Positions 24,169 through 32,878 of a stretch of DNA of 64,000 nucleotides are shown here, piece by piece. Location: the NCBI RefSeq assembly GCF_050279675.1, contig NZ_JBNNUK010000010.1, positions 62,001-126,000 on the forward strand, written 5' to 3'. A program made the position numbers and the translations under genes. The notes beneath the pieces were generated by a model. The model did no database searches. It was given only the letters and a program-made list of their open reading frames with translations, and had not been told where the DNA came from. The DNA comes from Viridibacillus sp050279675. Its GTDB lineage: Bacteria > Bacillota > Bacilli > Bacillales_A > Planococcaceae. The number at the start of each line of letters is the position of its first letter. The stretch's first letter is position 1.

Positions 24169-25578
24169 GTGACTGAACAAAAGCAAAGAGTAGCTGTTAT
24201 CGGTGGTGGGATTACAGGCTTAGCTGCTGCGTTCTATTTGCAAAAAGAGGCTAAAGAGAAAAAACTTCCATTAGAAATAGTACTGATTGAATCTTCTCAT
24301 CGTTTAGGTGGCAAGATTCAAACTGTGCGCAAGGAAAATTTTATCATTGAACGCGGTCCAAACTCATTTATTGATAACAATAATAGTATGGCCAAATTAG
24401 TAAAAGACTTAGGTATCGAAGACCAGCTCATTCGAAGTGAAGCAGGTCAAAGGTACATTACTGTCAATGATAAACTATATCCAGTACCAGTAGGTTCGAT
24501 TTTAGGGATTCCCACAAAGTTTTCTTCATTTTTAGCTTCTGATATTGTGTCATGGAGTGGTAAAATACGTGCTACATGTGACCTATGGTTTCCTCGTTCT
24601 CGAATACAAGAAGATCAGCCATTAGGAAAATTTATACGTAGAAGATTCGGTAAGGAAACAGTCGAGAATATTATAGAGCCACTTTTATTAGGTGTTTCTT
24701 CTGGAGATATAGAACAGCTTAGTTTACAAGCGACTTTTCCAGAACTAATTGAAATGGAAAAAGAATATAGAAGTTTAATGACAGGTATGAAAAAGGCACT
24801 TACTGTGATCTCTCATGACTCGAAGGGCATTGAAGATCGTCCATACCAAACTTTTATAAATGGTCTTGAAACGTTGATAGAGGCATTAGAGGGACGACTT
24901 ATAGATACGACTATTTTAAAAAGTGTCAAAGTTGAATCGATTGCAAAAACAGCGCATCAAGTCACATTATCATTGAATAATAAGTCCTCAATTGCCGCAG
25001 ATGCAGTAATTTTAGCTACACCACATCTTATAACTCAAAAAATGTTTGCCAAACAAGGTTTGTTACAAGGATTGCAAGATATTCCACTAACAACTATTGC
25101 TACCGTATCGATGGCATTTCCCATTGAAGCAATGGATGATAGTTTTACTGGCTCTGGATTCAATGTTGCGCGTAATAGTGATTTTTCAATTACATCTTGT
25201 TCGTGGGTACATCGAAAATGGCCGTCATCTGTTCCAGAGGGCTATGCTTTATTGGAAGTCTATATAGGACGCTCAGGCGATGAAGCGATTGTTGATTTAT
25301 CGGATGGTGAAATTGAAAAGATTGTCTTACAAGATTTAAATAGAGTTACCCCGCTAAAAGGGAGTCCATTATTTACGGTTGTTTCAAGATGGAAAGAAGC
25401 TATGCCTCAGTATAAAGTTGGTCACGCTCAGCGTGTAAAATTAGCTAAACAAGAATTAAATGAACATTATCCTGCAATGAAGTTGGTAGGGAGTTCGTAT
25501 GAAGGAACAAGCTTACCTAATTGTGTTGACCAGGCTCGAAACGCAGTGGATGAGTTATTAATAAAGTTATTTGAATAA
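24169..25578 (+). CDS. hemY: Coproporphyrinogen III oxidase (HemY/CgoX)
   Basis: The protein of about 469 residues is an FAD flavoprotein of the protoporphyrinogen oxidase family. In Firmicutes it oxidises coproporphyrinogen III to coproporphyrin III before iron insertion. It has RVAVIGGGITGLAAAFYLQKEA, SSHRLGGKIQTV and IERGPNSF, and at the end SSYEGTSLPNCVDQARNAV. The start is uncertain: GTG 24169, ATG 24160 and GTG 24157 are all in frame within a weak AAAGTGA context. The terminal gene hemQ of the pathway is not in the window. Confidence 0.94.
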   Translation: MTEQKQRVAVIGGGITGLAAAFYLQKEAKEKKLPLEIVLIESSHRLGGKIQTVRKENFIIERGPNSFIDNNNSMAKLVKDLGIEDQLIRSEAGQRYITVNDKLYPVPVGSILGIPTKFSSFLASDIVSWSGKIRATCDLWFPRSRIQEDQPLGKFIRRRFGKETVENIIEPLLLGVSSGDIEQLSLQATFPELIEMEKEYRSLMTGMKKALTVISHDSKGIEDRPYQTFINGLETLIEALEGRLIDTTILKSVKVESIAKTAHQVTLSLNNKSSIAADAVILATPHLITQKMFAKQGLLQGLQDIPLTTIATVSMAFPIEAMDDSFTGSGFNVARNSDFSITSCSWVHRKWPSSVPEGYALLEVYIGRSGDEAIVDLSDGEIEKIVLQDLNRVTPLKGSPLFTVVSRWKEAMPQYKVGHAQRVKLAKQELNEHYPAMKLVGSSYEGTSLPNCVDQARNAVDELLIKLFE

Positions 25579-25582
25579 TGGA

Positions 25583-25632
25583 GTCGTTCTTTTCGTTGGT
25601 TTACATATAGCCTACAGAAGAGCGATTTTTTT
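25583..25632 (+). terminator. Probable terminator of hemEHY
   Basis: TCGTTCTT (25584-25591) pairs with AAGAGCGA (25618-25625), with one wobble and a long loop, followed by TTTTTTT. The large loop makes it weaker than others in the window. Confidence 0.65.
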
Positions 25633-25670
25633 GTAACTTTTTATATTAATCGTTCTATGTAATTCTTGTG

Positions 25671-25740
25671 GCCAACAGGATGTGGGTCACATAACCGTTG
25701 CGGCAGGACGCCGTGAATTTAGGTTATGTTCCTTTAGATG
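25671..25740. repeat. Type-2 structured repeat, copy 1
   Basis: The element GGCCAACAGGATGTGGG...GTTCCTTTAGATG contains an outer stem ACATAACC (25689-25696) with GGTTATGT (25722-25729) and an inner hairpin GCGGC-AGGAC-GCCGT (25700-25714). A second copy at 36207-36270 has the same spacing and the same AGGAC loop, but different, compensating stem bases. It directly precedes two type-1 units. No promoter or protein is evident. Confidence 0.7.
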
Positions 25741-25990
25741 GGCGTCCTCAGCATTTCATAGTGTCCAGCTTCGGACGCCAGCTGCTCGGGTCACTTCGGT
25801 CTCTCGGACAAAAGCTGGAAAGATGCTTTTGTTTCAAGTCCTCCAGTGCCTGTCGCAGCTTGACTGGCGTCCTCAGCATTTCATTGTGTCCAGCTTCGGA
25901 CGCCAGCTGCTCGGGTCACTTCGGTCTCTCGGACAAAAGCTGGAAAGATGCTTTTGTTTCAAGTCCTCCAGTGCTTGTCGCAGCTTGACT
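25741..25990. repeat. Two tandem 125-bp type-1 repeat units
   Basis: Two nearly identical units (25741-25865 and 25866-25990) follow each other at exactly 125-base spacing. The opening motif GGCGTCCTCAGCATTTCA recurs in variant form at 25991-26009. The motifs of one repeat read GGACGCC-AGCTGC...GCAGCT-TGACT-GGCGTCC, which closes a long nested stem spanning the unit junction, with an inner hairpin ACAAAAGC...GCTTTTGT. Long open frames crossing the units exist only because the repeat lacks stops in phase; they are not genes. The block fills the gap between hemY and the propeller lipoprotein. Confidence 0.85.
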
Positions 25991-26088
25991 GGAGTCTTTA
26001 GCATTTCAATTTGTTCACAATTTGCTCTGCTTTCTTTCATTATTATTTCACATTTATACAGTATGATGAAAAGGGGAGGGGGATAGAG

Positions 26089-27048
26089 TTGAAAAAGCGT
26101 GTTACGGTCATCATATTATTTGTCTTATTACTCCTTGTTGGATGTGGAAAGGATGCGTACCCAGCGATTCCAGCAGATACTTCCTTTATCGCAGCAGTCA
26201 ATATACAGCAGCCTTCAGTAACTTTTGTAAATAAAGATCTTAAGGTTTTTGCTACTTGGCAATTAGAGAAAGCGTACACAGGTGCTACTTTGATTGGCCA
26301 GCAATATTTACTGCTTTATGGTAATCAACTAGAGAGTGCGGACGTTTATAATTTAAGTACCGGTGAAGTGGCGTATTCCATTGCAACTGGTGCTGGAGTA
26401 ACGAATGCCATCTATGCACCAAATAAGAAAATACTCTACATATCAAATGGCAAAACGAATCGTGTTACGTCTTATACTAGTCAAGGCGAGCAAATCGCTG
26501 AGCAGAAGGTAGGTAATTATCCGATGTCGATGGTTACCAACGGACAAAATTTATATGTAGTTAATTATAAAGACACAAAACTTTCTGTTCTTGATGCAGA
26601 GTCTCTTGAAGTGAAAGAAAAGTGGCAAATTCCAAAATCCTCTCACGGGATGATTATTTTAGAAAAAAGAAAAGAACTATGGCTAGGCGGACACGGTGCA
26701 GGTATGAAACCGAATACGACTGTCGATATTTTTGATATAAATAAGGGGCAGAAGAAGCGTGAACTTTCACTACCTATGATGCCAATCGGTTTTGCGAATG
26801 ACGATGACCGAATATATGTTGTCAGCCATGGGCAAAGTCAATTATATGAAGTAAATGAGGAAGGTCATGTATTGAGTGCACAAGAAATTGGTGCTAATCC
26901 ATTTGCGGTACAACTTTTTGAACAATATGTCGTAGTGGCAGGGTACGATGATGACACATTATACTTTATGAAAAAGAATAATGTTACAAAGAAAGTGAAA
27001 GTTGATAAAGGACCATTTCAACTGATTGTAAGGGAGATGAGCGAATGA
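26089..27048 (+). CDS. Beta-propeller lipoprotein (YncE-like)
   Basis: The protein of about 319 residues has a lipoprotein signal, VIILFVLLLLVGC, with cysteine 19. The rest is made of repeated short strands in the style of YVTN/YncE propellers, for example ILYISNGKTNRVTSYTSQGE, QNLYVVNYKDTKLSVLDAES and DRIYVVSHGQSQLYEVNEEG. It would sit on the outer membrane face. TTG 26089 is the start because of the strong AAGGGGAGGGGG upstream; the longer open frame is an artefact. Its last codons overlap the response regulator start by four bases, so it belongs to the two-component operon. A sensory or assembly role is inferred; the ligand is unknown. Confidence 0.8.
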   Translation: MKKRVTVIILFVLLLLVGCGKDAYPAIPADTSFIAAVNIQQPSVTFVNKDLKVFATWQLEKAYTGATLIGQQYLLLYGNQLESADVYNLSTGEVAYSIATGAGVTNAIYAPNKKILYISNGKTNRVTSYTSQGEQIAEQKVGNYPMSMVTNGQNLYVVNYKDTKLSVLDAESLEVKEKWQIPKSSHGMIILEKRKELWLGGHGAGMKPNTTVDIFDINKGQKKRELSLPMMPIGFANDDDRIYVVSHGQSQLYEVNEEGHVLSAQEIGANPFAVQLFEQYVVVAGYDDDTLYFMKKNNVTKKVKVDKGPFQLIVREMSE

Positions 27049-27728
27049 CATCCATTCTAATTGTAGATGATGAACAAGATATGAGGAATTTAATCCACAT
27101 GATGTTAAAAAAGTCAGGATTTCAAACACTACAAGCTGAAAATGGCAACGTTGCTATAACAACCCTCGCTCAAGCGAAAGTAGATTTAATATTGCTCGAT
27201 GTTATGATGCCAGGTATAAATGGCTTTCAAGTATGCGAAGAAATTCGTAAAACATCGAATGTACCAATCATTTTCCTAACTGCAAAGGACGCAAATGAGG
27301 ACAAGGTAAAAGGTTTAACGATTGGTGCGGATGATTACATTGTAAAACCATTTACATCAACAGAACTTGTGGCTCGAATAATAGCCGTGTTACGTCGCAC
27401 GGGAAATGCTCCAGTGGAGGTACAAGTAAAGCATTTATGTAAAGGGACAATTGATTTGGACGAGGTATCTAGAAAAGTATTTGTAGCAGGAAATGTAATT
27501 CCCCTAACGTTAAAAGAATTTGACTTATTACATTTATTTATGACAAATGAAAATACGGTTCATACACGTGAACAATTATTAGAGAAATTATGGGGTCTAG
27601 ATTATGCAGGGGGAACCAGAACGGTAGATACGCATATAAAAACACTTCGATTAAAACTAGGGAAAGAAGCTGGTCAATTTATTCACACAGTATGGGGGCT
27701 AGGCTATCGTTTCGAGGTAAGAATATGA
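27045..27728 (+). CDS. OmpR/PhoB-family response regulator
   Basis: The 227-residue protein has a receiver domain with the acidic pair in ILIVDDEQD, the phosphorylated aspartate in LILLDVMMPGI, and the threonine and lysine in FLTAKD and DDYIVKPF. A winged-helix DNA-binding domain follows, with TLKEFDLLHLFMTN, TREQLLEKLWG and RTVDTHIKTLRLKLG. It is the cytoplasmic transcription factor activated by the kinase encoded next. Both ends overlap neighbours as ATGA (lipoprotein upstream, kinase downstream), indicating a translationally coupled set. Confidence 0.93.
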   Translation: MTSILIVDDEQDMRNLIHMMLKKSGFQTLQAENGNVAITTLAQAKVDLILLDVMMPGINGFQVCEEIRKTSNVPIIFLTAKDANEDKVKGLTIGADDYIVKPFTSTELVARIIAVLRRTGNAPVEVQVKHLCKGTIDLDEVSRKVFVAGNVIPLTLKEFDLLHLFMTNENTVHTREQLLEKLWGLDYAGGTRTVDTHIKTLRLKLGKEAGQFIHTVWGLGYRFEVRI

Positions 27729-29116
27729 AAAAACTGTCCACGCGTATTTGGGCAATGATTTTAATCTTCTTAACACTAACTGTTCTTTTTATGTACATAC
27801 TAACCGATTTTTTATATGAACGATTGTATGTTAAGGATACGGAACAGTCGATGATTGAAGTTGGGGAGAAATTGGCAACGATTTATGAAGGCGGTAAAGT
27901 AACCGATGATTTGATCGCGCAAATTGATAATTACACTAATTACTCAGATGTCTCCGTATTTGCAGTTAAGAATCCACGTGAACTAAGTGCTTGTGTACCA
28001 TTTGATATTGATTACAAAACATTGATTGGTGCAGAAGAGCGGCAGCGACTTTTACAAGAACAAACTGTCACCAAAATGGGATATGAGGAGCGCTTCGATC
28101 GCCAAATTATTTCTGTTATTATTCCGCTAACAGATCAAAACCGTTTAGAAGGTATTATTTATATATATTTCCCGTTAGCAAAAATATCGGAATTGGCATC
28201 TAAAGAAGTTATTTTTTTATTAGGAAGTGCAGCAGTATTTTTAATAATTGTAGGTTTGGGTATTTATAAAGGAATAGGTCATATTATGAAACCTCTTAAT
28301 GCATTACAAAATGCTGCAGAGAAAATGGCTGAAGGAAATTATGAAATGAGAGTCCAAGTTACATCAAAGGACGAAATAGGCCAGTTATCAAAAACCTTTA
28401 ACAAAATGGCAACTGCTATTCAACAAAATGATGAGAAGCAAAAGAGTTTTTTAGCTACTGTATCACATGAATTACGAACTCCTATTAGTTATGTGAAAGG
28501 ATACGGAGAAGCTATTCAAGAAGGGTTAATTCCCGAACAAGAACAGCATGAAACGATTTCCTTAATCGTCCGAGAAGCTAATCGTATGGAAAAACTGACA
28601 AATGAATTGTTACAATTATCACGAGCAACTAACTTATCTGAACCGATTGCGTTATTTCCTTTACCACTCGCAGAAACAATTCGTGAGGTAGTGTTATTAA
28701 CAGAGCAACAAGCGCTTAAAAAGGACATGAAAGTGAATATAGATGTCAGTGAGGATATCATAGTTAATGCAGATGAAGAGAAATTAAAGCAAATTTTCAT
28801 AAACTTAATAGAAAATGCAATACGTTATTCTAATGAAAAGACATCAATAGAAATAACTGCAAAAACAAATGGACAATTTGTAAGCATTCAAATAGAAGAT
28901 CATGGTATCGGGATTCCAGCTGAGGATCTACCTCATGTAACAGAGAGATTTTATAGAGTAAATAAAGCGAGAAGTCGTAGTGATGGCGGAAGTGGATTAG
29001 GTCTTTCAATAGTTGATCAGCTTGTTAAATTGCATGAAGGTACTTGGCAAATTGATAGTGAGTTTGGAAAAGGAACAACAATTACAATACAAATACCAAT
29101 GGTAGAGGAGTTTTAA
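27725..29116 (+). CDS. Sensor histidine kinase with HAMP domain
   Basis: The protein of about 463 residues has a first membrane helix near residues 8-30, an extracellular domain of roughly 130 residues, a second helix (VIFLLGSAAVFLIIVGLGIY), and a HAMP linker (MKPLNALQNAAEKMAEGNYEMRVQ). The phospho-accepting histidine is in LATVSHELRTPISYVKGY. The ATPase domain has N, G1 and G2 boxes, seen in FINLIENAIRYSNE, DHGIGIPAEDL and GGSGLGLSIV. ATG 27725 is the start, with GAGGT upstream and overlap with the regulator stop; the longer frame reads through the regulator gene. Confidence 0.93.
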   Translation: MKKLSTRIWAMILIFLTLTVLFMYILTDFLYERLYVKDTEQSMIEVGEKLATIYEGGKVTDDLIAQIDNYTNYSDVSVFAVKNPRELSACVPFDIDYKTLIGAEERQRLLQEQTVTKMGYEERFDRQIISVIIPLTDQNRLEGIIYIYFPLAKISELASKEVIFLLGSAAVFLIIVGLGIYKGIGHIMKPLNALQNAAEKMAEGNYEMRVQVTSKDEIGQLSKTFNKMATAIQQNDEKQKSFLATVSHELRTPISYVKGYGEAIQEGLIPEQEQHETISLIVREANRMEKLTNELLQLSRATNLSEPIALFPLPLAETIREVVLLTEQQALKKDMKVNIDVSEDIIVNADEEKLKQIFINLIENAIRYSNEKTSIEITAKTNGQFVSIQIEDHGIGIPAEDLPHVTERFYRVNKARSRSDGGSGLGLSIVDQLVKLHEGTWQIDSEFGKGTTITIQIPMVEEF

Positions 29117-29118
29117 TA

Positions 29119-29631
29119 ATGAAGAAATGGATGATGGGTTTATTAGTGATTGTAGGTTTACTTGCAGGATGTAATAATGATGAAAAGAAAGAAGAACATG
29201 TGTCAAATAATGAAGGAACAACTGTCGAAGTAAAAGTTGATATTTTAACTCCAGAAAAAGTGGAGGCAAATAAAGAGATTGAATTAGCTGCACATGTAAC
29301 ACAAGGTGGAGAAGATGTGAACGATGCAGATGACGTGAAATTTGAAGTATGGGAATCTGGTCTGCGTGAAGATGGGCAAATGATTGAAGGTAAACTGGAT
29401 GAAAAGGGTCAGTACAAAGCGGCTATCACTTTTGATCATGATGGAGTTTACTACATGCATGCTCACACAAATGCAAGAGGTCTACATGTCATGCCCAAAC
29501 AAAAAATAGTTGTGGGAAATCCAGATATGAATAAAGTGAAAGAAGAATCAAATAACAGTTCAAAAGGTATGGATCACATGAAAATGGATGATAATAAAGA
29601 TGAAGAATCATCTGATCATTCATCAAAATAA
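29119..29631 (+). CDS. YtkA/FixH-like lipoprotein with Met/His-rich tail
   Basis: The 170-residue protein has a lipoprotein signal, MGLLVIVGLLAGC, with cysteine 18. An immunoglobulin-like YtkA domain follows, with VKVDILTPEKVEANKEIELAAHVTQGGEDVNDADDVKFEVWE and YYMHAHTNARGLHVMPKQKIVV. The C-terminal tail, GMDHMKMDDNKDEESSDHSS, is rich in methionine, histidine and acidic residues, of a kind often seen in copper-handling proteins. It starts three bases after the kinase stop. A role in metal delivery outside the membrane, perhaps to a respiratory enzyme, is inferred only. Confidence 0.8.
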   Translation: MKKWMMGLLVIVGLLAGCNNDEKKEEHVSNNEGTTVEVKVDILTPEKVEANKEIELAAHVTQGGEDVNDADDVKFEVWESGLREDGQMIEGKLDEKGQYKAAITFDHDGVYYMHAHTNARGLHVMPKQKIVVGNPDMNKVKEESNNSSKGMDHMKMDDNKDEESSDHSSK

Positions 29632-29691
29632 AATAGCTTGTTACTATGTATGGAAAACACTTGCAACTTTCCATTGTTGCGTGTAGAATAA

Positions 29692-29728
29692 ATGACCAGA
29701 TGACTGAAACGGTTTTCTGGTCATTTTT
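29692..29728 (+). terminator. Terminator of the lipoprotein/two-component operon
   Basis: ATGACCAGA (29692-29700) and TCTGGTCAT (29716-29724) are exact arms, followed by TTTTATT. Confidence 0.88.
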
Positions 29729-29757
29729 ATTCAAAACGAAAGTTGGTGAGAAACAAA

Positions 29758-30327
29758 ATGGACCGCAGACAAGAAATACTTGAAGCGGCTTCGAAGTCAT
29801 TTTCTCTTTTTGGATATAAAGCTACAACGATGGATCAAGTAGCGAAAATCGCGAACGTAGGGAAAGGAACAATTTATACTTTTTTTAGTAATAAAGAAAT
29901 CCTTTTTCAAGAAATTGTCGTGAAAATGATCCAAGAAATGAAAACGGCAGCGGACGAAGTAATCTCAGCAGAGCAACCATTCCAGCAAAATGCACACGCG
30001 GTGTTAATGAAAATATTAGAGTTTCGAGAAGTACATCTTCTGTATGCAAAATTGATAGAAGAAGAAAAGGAACTTAGAACACCTGCTGTGAAACATGTGC
30101 TCATTCGAATTGAACAAGAAATTGTTGATTTTGTGGGTGACAAAATTAAAACAGCGATTAGCAAAGGTGAAATTCGGGAATGTGAACCAGATCTAGTTGC
30201 ATACTTATTATTAAAAATGTATTTTGGTTTTGTTGCTGACTGGGGAGAAACGCATGATTTTGAACTGTCAGAAGAGAAAATAGCTTCAATGTTTCGAGAT
30301 ACCATTTTTCGAGGTCTCTTACCGTGA
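29758..30327 (+). CDS. TetR-family regulator (YhgD-like)
   Basis: The 189-residue protein has the TetR helix-turn-helix at its N-terminus: RRQEILEAASKSFSLFGYKATTMDQVAKIANVGKGTIYTFFSNKEILF. The remainder is a helical ligand-binding and dimerisation domain. It precedes a YhgE-like membrane protein gene, as yhgD precedes yhgE behind hemY in B. subtilis, so it probably controls that gene. ATG 29758 is preferred, with GGTGAG about seven bases upstream; a GTG at 29743 is in frame. Confidence 0.9.
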   Translation: MDRRQEILEAASKSFSLFGYKATTMDQVAKIANVGKGTIYTFFSNKEILFQEIVVKMIQEMKTAADEVISAEQPFQQNAHAVLMKILEFREVHLLYAKLIEEEKELRTPAVKHVLIRIEQEIVDFVGDKIKTAISKGEIRECEPDLVAYLLLKMYFGFVADWGETHDFELSEEKIASMFRDTIFRGLLP

Positions 30328-30339
30328 GACTCTTTTTTT
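30311..30339 (+). terminator. Possible terminator overlapping the end of the TetR gene
   Basis: GAGGTCTC and GAGACTC pair with one bulged G around TTACCGT and are followed by seven T. The stem includes the last codons of the regulator. It could reduce read-through into yhgE. Confidence 0.6.
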
Positions 30340-30396
30340 GAATGAAAATGACTGATTGAGATATTTAGTCACATAGTTTTGTAGGAGGAATGAAGA

Positions 30397-32871
30397 ATGA
30401 TTAAGGCTGAGTTTGCGAAAATTCTCCGCACGAAAAAAATGCTGATTGCTATTATTGCAGTTCTTTTCGTTCCTGTACTATATGCAGGTATGTTCCTATG
30501 GGCTTTCTGGGATCCGTACTCACACTTACAGGATTTACCTGTTGCTCTTGTCAACAATGATAAAGGCGCTGAAATAGAAGGAATAGAAATGCAAATAGGT
30601 AAGGATTTAGCAGAAAATTTACGAGATAGTAAAGAATTTAAATTTGTTGAAGTATCTAAGGAAAAAGGGGAGGAAGGATTAAAGAATCGCGATTATTATA
30701 TTTTAATTGAAATTCCCGAAAACTTCTCAGAAAATGCTGGTACTTTATTAGAAGATAATCCTGAACAAATGAAAATTATTTATCGACCAAATGAAGGATA
30801 CAACTTCTTAGGTGGACAAATTGGTAATTCAGCAATGGAGCTTGTGCGTGCAGAAGTAAATAAAAATGTTTCTGCTACTTATGCTGAAACGCTATTTAAA
30901 ACTATTGCAAAATTAGGAGACGGTTTCGGTGAGGCAGCAGATGGTGCTTCAAAACTTGAAAAGGGCTCTAACAAATTAAAAGACGGTGCTAGTCAATTAA
31001 AAGACGGTATTGGCAGTGCAGCAGATGGTGCTACTCAATTAAATGGTGGTGCTATAACAGCAGCAAAAGGATCAACAGATTTAAAAAATGGTATTAATTC
31101 AGCAGCAGATGGTGCAGGTGCGTTAAACCAAGGTGCTTTATCTTTAGCAAAAGGATCTGCAGATTTGAATGCAGGTATTCTATCTGCTAAAGACGGTTCA
31201 AGCCAATTACAATCTGGTTCAACAGAATTGAAAAAAGGTACCGAAACTTTAGTGCAAGGTTTAGAAGGAAATACAGCAAATATTAATGCACTAAACGACG
31301 GTGCACAAAAAGTAAATACAGGTGTTGGCACGTTAAGTACAGGATTAGGTCAATTAGCACCAGGTGCACAAAATGTTTCTGCAGGAGTTACGCAACTTGT
31401 AGACAGTCTAGGTGCTATGACTGCAAAAGTTCCAGCCTTGCAACAGGGCGTTAAGGATACAAATGATGGAGCTGCTGGTTTAAGTGCAGGATCACAAGGT
31501 TTAGCAGCGGATACAAAAGAGCTAGTTAAGCAAATTAAGGCTATGAATATTTCTGAAGAACAAAAAAGTGCTTTACTTCAATCAGCAGGAAAGATTGATG
31601 CAACTGCTACTAAAGTCAGTGCAACTGCTGCTGCGTTAAGTGAGGGAACAGCACAACTAAACAATCAAGTTTCAACTATGGAAATACCTACGTCTGATAA
31701 GGCAGTAGAATTAAAACAAGGTGCAGCAACAGTTGCAGCTGGTTTAGATAAAATGAATAAAACAGTGAGTGGAGAATTGACTCCTGGTACAAAACAATTA
31801 GCAGCAGGTACTGATCAATTGGCTTCTAATTGGAGTACATCAATTGCTGGCGCTAAAAAACTAGATGCTGGAGCAGGTCAATTACAAGTTGGCTTAACTG
31901 ATCTATCTGGTGGTTTCAATAAATTGCAATCAGGTTCATCACAATTAGCTGATGGTTCATCACAACTTGCAAATGGTACACAATCCTTAACAAGTGGTAT
32001 GGGTCAATTACAAGATGGTTCTAGTAAACTATCAACAGGTTTAGTTACATTAAGCGGTGGTACTACATCACTTATAACTGGCCTAGAAAAACTACAAGAT
32101 GGTTCAAGTCAATTAAAAGACGGAACATCTGGACTAAAAGATGGTTCAAACACATTACAAGGAAAATTGAAAGAAGCGAATGAACAAGCCGCTGAAGTAA
32201 AAACAACGCAAAAAACTTATGACATGGTCGGTGAACCAGTAGCGGTTGAGAAACAAGAAATTAACGCAGTACCGAACTACGGTACAGGTTTTGCGCCATA
32301 CTTCTTAGCACTTGGTCTATTTGTAGGTGCACTATTAATCACAATCGTCTTCCCATTAGTTGAACCAGCGATAAAACCGATTAACGGTATTTCATGGTTT
32401 ACTAGTAAAGTAGCTGTTTTGGCAGTGGTTGGATTAATTCAATCATTGGCTGCAGTGGCGATAGTCGTTTGGGGTCTAAAACTTGAACCTGTTAATATGG
32501 GTGCTTTCATTTTAATGGCGATAGTTACAAGTTATACATTCCTATCATTAACTCAAATGTTAGTATCAATTTTCTCAGATCCAGGTCGTTTTGTAGCTAT
32601 TCTAATCTTGATACTACAATTGACAACTAGTGCAGGTACATTCCCATTAGAATTAGTACCAAAACCATTACACATTTTTAATACGTTATTACCAATGACA
32701 TACTCTGTCCAAGGATTTAAAGCTGCGATTTCTACTGGAGATATGAGCTTCTTCTGGACAAATGGAGGTATTCTATTAGGATTCATGGTTGTTTGTTTAG
32801 CCATTACTTTTGGATACTTTGCATTAATGTTTAAAAAACGTCATTCAAATACTGACGCAGTAACTGAATAA
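30397..32871 (+). CDS. yhgE: YhgE/Pip-family membrane protein
   Basis: The 824-residue protein has one N-terminal membrane helix (MLIAIIAVLFVPVLYAGMFLWAF), an extracellular part of about 600 residues, and five C-terminal helices beginning with FAPYFLALGLFVGALLITIVFPLV. This is the layout of YhgE and the phage infection protein Pip, related to ABC-2 type exporters. Much of the external part is a glycine-rich seven-residue repeat (such as LKDGASQLKDG, LADGSSQLANG), probably a long helical rod. Export or a cell-surface role is inferred. A GTAGGAGGA site precedes the ATG. Confidence 0.9.
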   Translation: MIKAEFAKILRTKKMLIAIIAVLFVPVLYAGMFLWAFWDPYSHLQDLPVALVNNDKGAEIEGIEMQIGKDLAENLRDSKEFKFVEVSKEKGEEGLKNRDYYILIEIPENFSENAGTLLEDNPEQMKIIYRPNEGYNFLGGQIGNSAMELVRAEVNKNVSATYAETLFKTIAKLGDGFGEAADGASKLEKGSNKLKDGASQLKDGIGSAADGATQLNGGAITAAKGSTDLKNGINSAADGAGALNQGALSLAKGSADLNAGILSAKDGSSQLQSGSTELKKGTETLVQGLEGNTANINALNDGAQKVNTGVGTLSTGLGQLAPGAQNVSAGVTQLVDSLGAMTAKVPALQQGVKDTNDGAAGLSAGSQGLAADTKELVKQIKAMNISEEQKSALLQSAGKIDATATKVSATAAALSEGTAQLNNQVSTMEIPTSDKAVELKQGAATVAAGLDKMNKTVSGELTPGTKQLAAGTDQLASNWSTSIAGAKKLDAGAGQLQVGLTDLSGGFNKLQSGSSQLADGSSQLANGTQSLTSGMGQLQDGSSKLSTGLVTLSGGTTSLITGLEKLQDGSSQLKDGTSGLKDGSNTLQGKLKEANEQAAEVKTTQKTYDMVGEPVAVEKQEINAVPNYGTGFAPYFLALGLFVGALLITIVFPLVEPAIKPINGISWFTSKVAVLAVVGLIQSLAAVAIVVWGLKLEPVNMGAFILMAIVTSYTFLSLTQMLVSIFSDPGRFVAILILILQLTTSAGTFPLELVPKPLHIFNTLLPMTYSVQGFKAAISTGDMSFFWTNGGILLGFMVVCLAITFGYFALMFKKRHSNTDAVTE

Positions 32872-32878
32872 TATTGAA

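Noticed and set aside
25682..26086. Open frames of 134 and 96 codons across the tandem repeats
   Set aside because: They read repeated, arginine/serine/cysteine-rich text that follows the 125-bp period in shifted frames, with no ribosome binding site. The open frame is a by-product of the GC-rich repeat.
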